Shown in pieces: positions 1-5,156 of a stretch of 8,793 nt of DNA. The DNA lies in assembly GCA_003354055.1 (NCBI GenBank), contig PIVQ01000274.1, positions 1 to 8,793 on the forward strand, given 5' to 3'. The DNA is from Desulfobacteraceae bacterium (lineage in GTDB: Bacteria; Desulfobacterota; Desulfobacteria; Desulfobacterales; Desulfobacteraceae). The notes below the pieces were generated by a model. It did not search any database. It was not told the DNA's origin and worked only from the letters and a program-made list of their open reading frames with translations. The first letter of the stretch is position 1; every line of letters begins with the position of its first letter. The position numbers were made by a program, and so were the translations under genes.

Positions 1-545
1 TATCCCCTGCCGCCCCTGAAAAATCCATAGGCTGCCCCGATTAATCCGCCGGCCAGATGGCTGAACTGGGAGATTTGGTCTATTTTCAGGATGGATACCA
101 CCTCAGATCCTATAAAGATCACAGCCACCAGGATAAAGGTCAGAGGGATCTCCCTGGCACTGAAATTGGAAAATGAGCTTAAGAGCACCATCATAAATGC
201 AATGCCGCTCCCGCCGATAAGGGAGGTATGAAAAAGACCTGCATTGAGCAATGCCGTGGCCACGGCTGTCACCACCATCATTTCAAGCAGTTTCCAGGAT
301 TTGTACTTCTCCTCAAGCAAAGGTCCCACCAGCAATATGATCATGATATTTCCCATGAAATGGGTCCAGTTGGCATGTGCCAGCACATAGGAAACCAGGC
401 GGAAATAAAATTCAGGATTGGAAAAGGCCAGACGGCCGGGGGATGAAAGGCTTATGCCTATCGCTTTTGACACGGGTAAAGTAAGGCAGGCCAGGGCCAG
501 CAGGGCATAGGTCAGGACAACAGGTGCATTGTATCTGATTTTCAT
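1..545 (-). CDS. Rhomboid family intramembrane serine protease (3' end at or beyond window edge)
   Basis: A membrane-embedded serine protease that cleaves transmembrane substrates in the inner membrane; its substrate cannot be told from sequence. The visible 181 residues carry the whole rhomboid signature. H57-x4-H62-x3-N66 (HANWTHFMGN) sits at the start of a core helix, the catalytic serine S113 is in GGSG, and the catalytic histidine H163 is in SHLAGG. Hydrophobic stretches at about 9-25, 64-77, 90-105, 113-125, 134-152 and 164-176 fit the six-helix core. The ATG at 543-545 is preceded by AAGGAGAAG about 7 nt upstream, a strong ribosome site. The frame is open to base 3. The next codon begins TA, so the protein could stop right at the edge or continue a little; bacterial rhomboids of about 190-200 residues are usual. 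It is the last of four same-strand genes, 68 bp after the membrane protein gene, and may be co-transcribed. Family call is firm, the biological role unknown. Confidence 0.93.
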   Translation of the reverse strand, partial: MKIRYNAPVVLTYALLALACLTLPVSKAIGISLSSPGRLAFSNPEFYFRLVSYVLAHANWTHFMGNIMIILLVGPLLEEKYKSWKLLEMMVVTAVATALLNAGLFHTSLIGGSGIAFMMVLLSSFSNFSAREIPLTFILVAVIFIGSEVVSILKIDQISQFSHLAGGLIGAAYGFFRGGRG

Positions 546-570
546 GGGACATCTTCTCCTTGGTTCATTT

Positions 571-589
571 CCCAGGCGTTATACCTGGG
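571..589 (-). repeat. Small inverted repeat between membrane-protein and rhomboid genes
   Basis: CCCAGG and CCTGGG form a 6-bp stem around a 7-nt loop just upstream of the rhomboid ribosome site. No T-run follows on either strand, so it is not a typical intrinsic terminator. It may be an mRNA processing or stability hairpin within an operon, or chance. Confidence 0.35.
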
Positions 590-613
590 TTCGGCCTTCA
601 AGGTCAAGCCTTG

Positions 614-1030
614 CTATGCAGCTATTTCAATAAAACAAGTGATGAGCAACGTGCCTATTACCCCGTTGATAACCTCAATCCGCAGCAGTCTTATAGGATA
701 GGTCGATTGTATCCACATATTCCAAAAACGCGGATAAACACGCATACATGCGAATAGGCCTCCAAGCATGACGGCAGTTTTAATCCCCTGTGTCGGAACA
801 AGGTCTCTTAGATAGATATAGGCAAATACGATGATAATTACTTCAACCTGCGTACCCAGATACTGGGTAATCAGGTATTTGGGTTTTGAATCCCATCGTC
901 TTACTCCCGGTTCATTCTTTTGGGCTTCCACAAAGAGCTTGTCAATAAATGGATTACCATATAATGCGCCAAGAACTATGAAATGGATGATCCCCGCCGG
1001 AATGCTCCAAATTAGAACATCTAAAAGCAT
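614..1030 (-). CDS. Uncharacterised integral membrane protein, four predicted TM helices
   Basis: I do not recognise the family. The 138-residue product is very hydrophobic, with probable membrane helices at about 3-24, 57-75, 84-99 and 118-137. Between helices 1 and 2 lies a polar loop with GNPFIDKLFVEAQ and EPGVRRWDSKPKYL, and the helix 3-4 connection is rich in W, Y and P (YPRFWNMW). Polar residues inside helices (H16 in helix 1; Q56, Q61 and E63 in helix 2) could have a functional role. An upstream TTG at 1045 would add five residues. I prefer the ATG at 1028-1030 because GGAG lies 9 nt upstream of it, and that motif would sit inside the longer reading. It begins 59 bp after the selenoprotein gene and ends 68 bp before the rhomboid gene on the same strand, so co-transcription is plausible. 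The protein could partner either neighbour, but nothing in the sequence proves it. Confidence 0.8.
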   Translation of the reverse strand: MLLDVLIWSIPAGIIHFIVLGALYGNPFIDKLFVEAQKNEPGVRRWDSKPKYLITQYLGTQVEVIIIVFAYIYLRDLVPTQGIKTAVMLGGLFACMRVYPRFWNMWIQSTYPIRLLRIEVINGVIGTLLITCFIEIAA

Positions 1031-1089
1031 AATAGAATTCTCCAATATCTTCTAACTATTGGCTATGTATCCGGTATTAATCACGAATT

Positions 1090-1326
1090 TTAAGCTATTT
1101 GTTGTAACTCCTGTTGAATGACAGCAAGGATTTTTTTCTTGTCCGGAAATTTAAGCTTATCCTTCTTTTCAACCAGTTTGCCATCGACCCAAACGGTAAA
1201 TTCTCCTATTTTACCCCCTGAATCAATTTCAACTTCGATTCCGGATTCATTTTTAATAAAAGCCGCCACACGGGCGGCAAATAAACGATTGTGAAGTCAA
1301 ATTTTACAATATCGTATGGTTATCAT
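1090..1326 (-). CDS. Selenoprotein W-like (Rdx family) thioredoxin-fold protein with in-frame TGA as selenocysteine
   Basis: A 78-residue protein hidden by an in-frame TGA (1297-1299, codon 10). Reading the TGA as selenocysteine gives MITIRYC-K-I-U-LHNRLFAA, the beta1-CxxU-alpha1 signature of SelW/SelT/SelH-type Rdx proteins (C7, U10). The rest fits the fold: a helix (RLFAARVAAFIKN), a strand (GIEVEID), then the family's GGKIGEFTVWVDGKLV hairpin, the KFPDKKKI segment and a C-terminal helix ending in TAA at 1090-1092. No other stop interrupts the frame. A GC-rich hairpin at 1262-1278, 18 nt after the TGA, fits a bacterial SECIS. AGAGGA lies 5 nt before the chosen ATG; an in-frame ATG at 1356 with AAGGG upstream is an alternative that would add ten residues. 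The gene starts 52 bp after tetR on the same strand. Rdx proteins are thought to act as thiol/selenol redox proteins; the partner here is unknown. A plain nonsense mutation is unlikely because TGA falls exactly at the redox position. Confidence 0.9.
1262..1278 (-). promoter_or_regulatory. Candidate bacterial SECIS hairpin for UGA recoding
   Basis: On the minus strand GCCGCC and GGCGGC form a perfect 6-bp GC stem around a 5-nt loop CGTGT. The stem begins 18 nt after the TGA and the loop 24 nt after it. The known bacterial SECIS pattern is a small apical loop roughly 16-37 nt after UGA with a G among its first two bases; here G is the second. It lies inside the coding region, as bacterial SECIS elements do, and would be bound by SelB. 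Confidence 0.75.
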
Positions 1327-1378
1327 TGAGTTCCTCTTTAGGCTTTGTTTTTGCATCCTTGTTCCCTTTTTTCTCATG

Positions 1379-1951
1379 TCAAACGGTCTTGTTTAAAATA
1401 TACATTATGATGCCTGCCATCTGGCCGGCCAGGTCGGCTGGGTCCACTGGTAATGTTGAGCGGGTAATGCAATACCCTTCCATAAAGGGCATTAAAATGC
1501 TGGCGGCTTGTTTGATCGCCCGGGGATCGGTTGCCCGGGGCACGGTTTTTTCTATCATCGTTTCAATTATGGTGAACAAGGCCCGATAATAGTCTTCCAT
1601 TGCCTTGCCAACGCCTGGATTCCTTTGGGCGATAACCCAAAGCTCCCTGAAAAGAAAGGCGCAATCTGTTGTTTCGCTGTTATCCAGGACATCTGCCAGC
1701 AGAAGCCGGATGTTTTCTTCCGGCTCGTTGTCTGCATTGGGGGTGTATTGCTTGAGTGTCTCCGCGTATTCTTCCAAAAATGATTTCAGTAAGCCTGTCA
1801 GCAATAGTTCCTTGGTCTTAAAATAGTACTGGACGTTACTGAGGCTCATGTTGGCTTTCTGAGCCACCTTGCGCATGGACAAGCCCTCACTTCCCACATC
1901 TTTTAACAGGGCGGTGGTGCAGGCATAAATGTGATCAATTTTTGAAGCCAT
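1379..1951 (-). CDS. TetR/AcrR family transcriptional repressor
   Basis: A 190-residue DNA-binding regulator of usual TetR length. The N-terminal helix-turn-helix spans about residues 25-44 (SMRKVAQKANMSLSNVQYYF), with the family-typical YYFKTKELL following. The rest is an alpha-helical ligand and dimer domain whose ligand cannot be read from sequence. Cysteines C11, one near residue 98 (TTDCAF) and one near 160 could give redox or electrophile sensitivity, which is speculative. The ATG at 1949-1951 has AAAAGG about 9 nt upstream. It is transcribed divergently from the quinone oxidoreductase gene. The shared intergenic region holds a perfect palindrome over the TTGACC -35 box of its own promoter, so it probably represses itself and the divergent gene. 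Downstream on the same strand follow the selenoprotein, membrane protein and rhomboid genes. Family assignment is firm; targets are inferred. Confidence 0.93.
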   Translation of the reverse strand: MASKIDHIYACTTALLKDVGSEGLSMRKVAQKANMSLSNVQYYFKTKELLLTGLLKSFLEEYAETLKQYTPNADNEPEENIRLLLADVLDNSETTDCAFLFRELWVIAQRNPGVGKAMEDYYRALFTIIETMIEKTVPRATDPRAIKQAASILMPFMEGYCITRSTLPVDPADLAGQMAGIIMYILNKTV

Positions 1952-1971
1952 TGTTCAATACCTTTTGATGC

Positions 1972-1984
1972 GGGGTATGACCCC
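1972..1984 (-). repeat. Short GC hairpin in the tetR leader
   Basis: GGGGT-CAT-ACCCC (minus strand) forms a 5-bp stem with a 3-nt loop between the inferred tetR start site and its ribosome site. It may affect leader structure; no function is shown. Confidence 0.3.
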
Positions 1985-2011
1985 CGATCCTAAAATCTGT
2001 TTCCGGAAATA

Positions 2012-2040
2012 GTTATATCGCTATTGACAGATTAGGTCAA
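2012..2040 (-). promoter_or_regulatory. Predicted sigma70 promoter for tetR
   Basis: On the minus strand TTGACC (2035-2040) and TATAAC (2012-2017) are separated by exactly 17 bp and point toward tetR, whose start is 61 bp downstream of the -10 box. The -35 box lies inside the 20-bp palindrome at 2031-2050, which fits autorepression. Confidence 0.65.
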
Positions 2041-2052
2041 TAGACCTAATTT
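2024..2052 (+). promoter_or_regulatory. Predicted sigma70 promoter for the quinone oxidoreductase gene
   Basis: TTGACA (2024-2029) is a perfect -35 box. A weaker -10 candidate, TAATTT (2047-2052), follows at 17 bp. The palindrome at 2031-2050 fills the spacer and reaches into the -10, the classic place for a TetR-type repressor to block polymerase. It overlaps the divergent tetR promoter. Confidence 0.6.
2031..2050. promoter_or_regulatory. Primary TetR-type operator, perfect 20-bp palindrome
   Basis: ATTAGGTC-AATA-GACCTAAT has two perfectly complementary 8-bp arms and a 4-bp spacer. It overlaps both divergent promoters between the TetR gene and the oxidoreductase gene. Site size, symmetry and position all match a TetR-family dimer site. 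Confidence 0.8.
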
Positions 2053-2062
2053 TGATATGCGT

Positions 2063-2080
2063 TTAGGTCAAGTGACCAAG
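2063..2080. promoter_or_regulatory. Secondary, imperfect TetR-type operator
   Basis: TTAGGTC-AAGT-GACCAAG repeats the left arm and the GACC core of the palindrome at 2031-2050, with its centre 31 bp away, close to three helical turns. It lies in the 5' leader of the oxidoreductase gene, just before its ribosome site. A second repressor dimer on the same DNA face is a reasonable inference. Confidence 0.6.
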
Positions 2081-2106
2081 GATGGATCAACATGAAGGAG
2101 ACATTT

Positions 2107-3045
2107 ATGAAAGGTTTAGTTGTTCGGGATGGTCGGTATATTCTCAATGAAGGTCTTGAATTGCCGGTCGTGAAAATGGGCCATGCATTGGTCCGTGTGG
2201 TTTATGCATCGGTTAATCCCACTGATTTGGACATTATGAAGGGCAAGTATGATCTATGGCTCAAACTTCTGAGGTACCGTCATCCGGTAAAAACAGGACT
2301 GGAATTTTCCGGTGTGGTTGAAGCGGGCAGTGATCGATTCAAAAAAGGCGACAGGGTGTTCGGTTATGTGGATTTTATGAACGGGCCTAAATCCCATCAG
2401 GAATATCTGTTGGTCAATGAAGACTATATGGCCCATATGCCGTCAAATTTGAGTTTCGAGCAAGCGGCCGCGATTCCTCTGGGGGCACTGACCTCATTGG
2501 TGGCCCTGGAAACCAAAGGTGACATAAGTCGGAACTCAGAGGTTCTGATAAACGGGGCATCAGGCGGCTTAGGCGTTTATGCCGTTCAAATCGCAAAAAT
2601 ATTCGGTGCCAGGGTTACTGCGGTGGCAGGACCTGGGCAGGAAGCATTTCTTTCAGATTTGGGGGCCGATCATGTCATTGACTATCAACAAACCGATATA
2701 AAAACGTTGAAGGAAGAGTTTGACCTGATATTTGATCTCACAACCAAGGTAAGATTCAAGAGTATCAAACATCTGCTTTCAAAAAACGGAAGGTTTATAC
2801 CTGCCGATCCAATGAAAAATGCCGTTGATTTTTTAAATAATGCGGTAGGCTCCAAACAGACCAAGTATCTGTTTGTCCAATACGGAAATTATGAAAAATT
2901 AACCCGGGTTGCCGGATGGGTGGAAGAGGGCAGGCTGACACCTCAAATCGACAGCGAATTTTCTTTTTCGGAATTTAATACGGCCTTTGAACGCGTATCT
3001 GAAAAAGGCAGAAAGGGTCGGATCGTTCTTCGCATTGCTGAATAA
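2107..3045 (+). CDS. Zinc-free MDR family NAD(P)H-dependent quinone oxidoreductase / alkenal reductase-like
   Basis: A 312-residue cytoplasmic medium-chain reductase. The N-terminal GroES-like half has the usual VRVVYASVNPTD and TGLEFSGVVEAG motifs (about 33-71). The cofactor half carries the nucleotide-binding loop N149-GASGGLG-V157, typical of NADPH-using quinone reductase/zeta-crystallin members. The catalytic-zinc Cys/His and the structural-zinc four-cysteine loop of alcohol dehydrogenases are absent, so a zinc-independent reductase of quinones or reactive enones is the likely activity; the substrate is unknown. An ATG at 2092 gives five more residues, but AAGGAG at 2095-2100 sits 6 nt before the ATG at 2107, so 2107 is preferred. 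It is divergent from tetR and controlled through the operators at 2031-2050 and 2063-2080. It ends in TAA and is followed by a new promoter, so it is probably monocistronic. Confidence 0.9.
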   Translation: MKGLVVRDGRYILNEGLELPVVKMGHALVRVVYASVNPTDLDIMKGKYDLWLKLLRYRHPVKTGLEFSGVVEAGSDRFKKGDRVFGYVDFMNGPKSHQEYLLVNEDYMAHMPSNLSFEQAAAIPLGALTSLVALETKGDISRNSEVLINGASGGLGVYAVQIAKIFGARVTAVAGPGQEAFLSDLGADHVIDYQQTDIKTLKEEFDLIFDLTTKVRFKSIKHLLSKNGRFIPADPMKNAVDFLNNAVGSKQTKYLFVQYGNYEKLTRVAGWVEEGRLTPQIDSEFSFSEFNTAFERVSEKGRKGRIVLRIAE

Positions 3046-3087
3046 GGGATGGCGGTCTCATCGCTTCAATATTATGTTTCGATAATT

Positions 3088-3149
3088 TTAGAAATATAGT
3101 TGACAAAGATCCTTTTTATCTCTATAATTCGAAAAGCTTAGAAATATAG
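3088..3149 (+). repeat. 12-bp direct repeat flanking the permease promoter
   Basis: TTAGAAATATAG occurs at 3088-3099, directly upstream of the -35 box, and again at 3138-3149, just after the inferred start site, exactly 50 bp apart. The symmetric placement around a strong promoter suggests binding sites for a regulator that is not encoded next to it in this window. Confidence 0.6.
3100..3128 (+). promoter_or_regulatory. Perfect-consensus sigma70 promoter for the permease gene
   Basis: TTGACA (3100-3105) and TATAAT (3123-3128) are both exact consensus hexamers with the optimal 17-bp spacer. Transcription should begin near 3135, leaving a leader of about 36 nt before the ATG at 3171. So strong a promoter for an efflux gene implies tight repression. 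Confidence 0.85.
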
Positions 3150-3150
3150 A
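3121..3150. promoter_or_regulatory. Candidate operator: imperfect palindrome over the permease -10 box and start site
   Basis: TCTATAATTC (3121-3130) and GAAATATAGA (3141-3150) are inverted repeats matching at 8 of 10 positions with a 10-bp gap. A repressor here would cover the -10 box and the start site. Dyads of this kind near metal-efflux genes are often ArsR/SmtB-type sites, but the regulator is not visible. Confidence 0.5.
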
Positions 3151-3170
3151 ATGATGAAAAGGAGAGCAAC

Positions 3171-4289
3171 ATGACAACCGAAATTATAAAAATAACCGAT
3201 TTTATGATTAATGCTTTTTTTCATATTTGGCCATATCTTATCATCACCATTCCCATTGCAGTGGCCGTTAATATGTCCGGTGCGTCAAAATACATAAAAC
3301 GTGCCTTTGATGCAGGGCCCATTGCAGCCATCTTTCTGGCAACCCTTGTGGGGGCCTTCAGCCCGTTTTGTTCCTGCGGCGTCATACCGGTTATTGCAGC
3401 TCTCCTCATCGGCGGGGTGCCCTTACCGCCGGTCATGGCCTTTTGGATCGCCTCACCCTCCATGGACCCTGAAATTTTCTTTTTAAGTGTGGGTACCATT
3501 GGATGGGATTTAGCTGTATGGCGTCTTGGCGGGACCCTTGTCCTGAGTCTGGCTGCAGGATTCATCACCCACTTGGCAGTGCAAAAACAATGGATCAGCC
3601 CGGATGTCCTTAAGCACAAAAACGTGGCAGGACCAAACGGGACAGGGCCGCAACCAAAGCCGACCCGAATTCAAAGGACAGTTCAAAATATCAGGACCGG
3701 TTTTTCAGCACGAGCAAGGAATCTGATCAAACCCAAACCACTGGTTCAGGCAACCGCATGTTGTACCGGCACTTCAAGCCTGGCCACTGGAATTCAGACG
3801 TCAGTTGATTTTGGCCTGGCCGTACAGACCGGTTGTAATTCTGCTGAGGAAAAATCAGATACCTGCGGCTGTGACGAATCAAAGGGGTTTTGGAGGCGGC
3901 TGTCCAAAGAATCATGGGATGCAAGCTTATTGGTCATAAAATTCATGGCCCTGGCATTCTTTCTTGAGGCCTTAATCATTCTTTATATTCCCCAGGAGTG
4001 GATCACAACGATTATGGGCCGGGAGAATTCATGGGCGATTCTTACCGCGGCTTTTCTTGGAATCCCCGTCTATACCAGTAATTTAAGTGCCCTTCCAATG
4101 GTCAGCGGCCTATTGGCCCAGGGCATGAGTCCTGCAGCAGCTTTGGCATTTCTCATCGCCGGACCAACTACTACCCTGCCTGCAATGGCGGCTGTCTGGA
4201 CCTTGGTCAAGAATCGCGTATTCATCTTATACGTGTCTTTTGCACTTTTGGGTGCAATTTTCCTGGGCTATCTGAGACTACTTTTCTGA
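3171..4289 (+). CDS. PF03773-type permease (ArsP / SO_0444-like), putative metal or metalloid efflux
   Basis: A 372-residue polytopic inner-membrane protein of the DUF318/ArsP_1 permease family. Two membrane halves are visible. The first (about 8-152) contains FSPFCSCGVIP with C67 and C69 and then SPSMDPE (95-101). The second (about 250-372) contains GPTTTLPAM (331-339). A cytoplasmic linker near 155-245 is cysteine-rich: C197, C198, C222, C232 and C234, with a CGC pair. ArsP members export methylarsenite or related arsenicals, and SO_0444-type relatives are linked to copper/zinc efflux; a soft-metal or metalloid exporter is therefore likely, the exact substrate uncertain. The ATG follows AAGGAGAG at good spacing. 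It has its own consensus promoter with flanking repeats. The next gene on the strand is a sigma factor with a Cys/His tail, which supports a metal-stress context. Confidence 0.87.
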   Translation: MTTEIIKITDFMINAFFHIWPYLIITIPIAVAVNMSGASKYIKRAFDAGPIAAIFLATLVGAFSPFCSCGVIPVIAALLIGGVPLPPVMAFWIASPSMDPEIFFLSVGTIGWDLAVWRLGGTLVLSLAAGFITHLAVQKQWISPDVLKHKNVAGPNGTGPQPKPTRIQRTVQNIRTGFSARARNLIKPKPLVQATACCTGTSSLATGIQTSVDFGLAVQTGCNSAEEKSDTCGCDESKGFWRRLSKESWDASLLVIKFMALAFFLEALIILYIPQEWITTIMGRENSWAILTAAFLGIPVYTSNLSALPMVSGLLAQGMSPAAALAFLIAGPTTTLPAMAAVWTLVKNRVFILYVSFALLGAIFLGYLRLLF

Positions 4290-4313
4290 TACGGCTAATT
4301 ATTGTACACTGGG

Positions 4314-4336
4314 TGCAGGCAGCAGAGCTGCCTGCA
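4314..4336 (+). repeat. Strong 10-bp hairpin between permease and sigma factor genes
   Basis: TGCAGGCAGC and GCTGCCTGCA form a perfect 10-bp stem with a 3-nt AGA loop 25 nt after the permease stop. No U-tract follows, so it is not a canonical intrinsic terminator. It could stabilise the permease mRNA 3' end or reduce read-through into the sigma gene. Confidence 0.6.
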
Positions 4337-4381
4337 TAAGATCTGTAAATAACGGTTAAATTTTAAATTAAGGCGATTACC

Positions 4382-4990
4382 ATGACGACAGATAATGAGT
4401 TTGAAACAATTTACAGAGACTATTTTCCAAGGATTCATGGTTTCCTGGTTCGCATGGTGGGGCAATTTCAGGCTGAAGATCTGACACAGGAGGTCTTTAA
4501 TAAAGTCCACAAAGGCTTATCCGGTTATGAGGGAAAATCCAGTTTATCAACATGGATATATCGAATCGCGATAAATACGGCCATTGACAGAACAAGAACC
4601 CATGCCTTTAAACAGGATAAAATAAAAGACTCCCTTGAAAAAAATAAAGACCTGAAAGATCATGATGTCTGGGCGGACAAAAGAGAAAAGACCAGTGACC
4701 ACAAGATCATTAAAGAAGAGATGAGCGAGTGTGTCATGGAGTTTATTGAAAGGCTTCCCAATGATTATAAAACCGTGCTGATCCTTAGTGAGTACGAACA
4801 CAGGCCCAACAAAGAAATTGCTCAGATTCTGGATATTTCCCTTGGGACCGTTAAAATAAGACTCCACCGGGCAAAGGCAAAATTAAAGAAAGAACTCGAC
4901 GCCGGATGTGATTTTTATCACGATGACCGGAGCGTGTTGTCCTGTGATAGAAAACAGGAAAACGGGATTTTGCCGAAGCTTCCAGAATAA
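4382..4990 (+). CDS. ECF-type RNA polymerase sigma factor with Cys/His tail
   Basis: A 202-residue sigma70-family group 4 factor. Region 2 spans about residues 6-75 (DYFPRIHGFLVR, AEDLTQEVFNKVHKGL, STWIYRIAINTAIDRTR). A charged linker follows, then region 4 at about 120-170 (FIERLPNDYKTVLILSEYE, KEIAQILDISLGTVKIRLHRAKAKLKKEL) with its helix-turn-helix. After region 4 is a tail C176-x3-H180-x7-C188 (GCDFYHDDRSVLSCDRK). Related tails occur in some ECF factors, and CorE-type factors use a C-terminal cysteine-rich tail to sense metal directly. The ATG is preceded by AAGGCG at about 7 nt. No anti-sigma gene follows: downstream is a sensor-like pseudogene on the same strand. Position 92 bp behind the permease suggests a shared stress theme, though a hairpin lies between them. 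The regulon and signal are unknown. Confidence 0.92.
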   Translation: MTTDNEFETIYRDYFPRIHGFLVRMVGQFQAEDLTQEVFNKVHKGLSGYEGKSSLSTWIYRIAINTAIDRTRTHAFKQDKIKDSLEKNKDLKDHDVWADKREKTSDHKIIKEEMSECVMEFIERLPNDYKTVLILSEYEHRPNKEIAQILDISLGTVKIRLHRAKAKLKKELDAGCDFYHDDRSVLSCDRKQENGILPKLPE

Positions 4991-5039
4991 ACCCTAATTG
5001 TGATGCTTGATCTTGTATAAGTTGTTCCCTTTTTATTCA

Positions 5040-5070
5040 TTGACACTCTGAATGTCAGATACAATAGAAT
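5040..5070 (+). promoter_or_regulatory. Possible promoter upstream of the interrupted sensor gene
   Basis: TTGACA (5040-5045) is a perfect -35 box. The best -10, TAGAAT (5065-5070), is 19 bp away, longer than ideal. TGACA/TGTCA (5041-5045 and 5053-5057) form a small inverted repeat over the -35 that could be an operator. Confidence 0.4.
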
Positions 5071-5102
5071 AATTGCACCCCATCCCTGTGACGAATTATG
5101 AA

Positions 5103-5137
5103 AACCCGGCATTGGTTTATTCAATTGGAACCGGGTT
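5103..5137. repeat. Inverted repeat in the leader of the interrupted sensor gene
   Basis: AACCCGG (5103-5109) and CCGGGTT (5131-5137) are perfect 7-bp arms, with ATTG/CAAT able to pair inside the loop. It lies 19 nt before the ATG at 5157. There is no U-run on the plus strand, so it is more likely a leader structure or protein site than a terminator. Confidence 0.45.
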
Positions 5138-5156
5138 AAAGCAGACTGGATGAAAA

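Noticed and set aside
1031..1045. TTG-initiated five-residue extension of the small membrane protein
   Set aside because: The TTG overlaps the GGAG that serves the ATG at 1030.
1379..1381. TGA ending the TetR gene as a second selenocysteine codon
   Set aside because: The protein already has full TetR length, and the sequence after the TGA is a lysine-rich run with no family similarity before the frame reaches a TAA.
1326..1589. Plus-strand 87-codon frame
   Set aside because: Antisense to the TetR gene and the tetR-selenoprotein gap; no domain or ribosome site.
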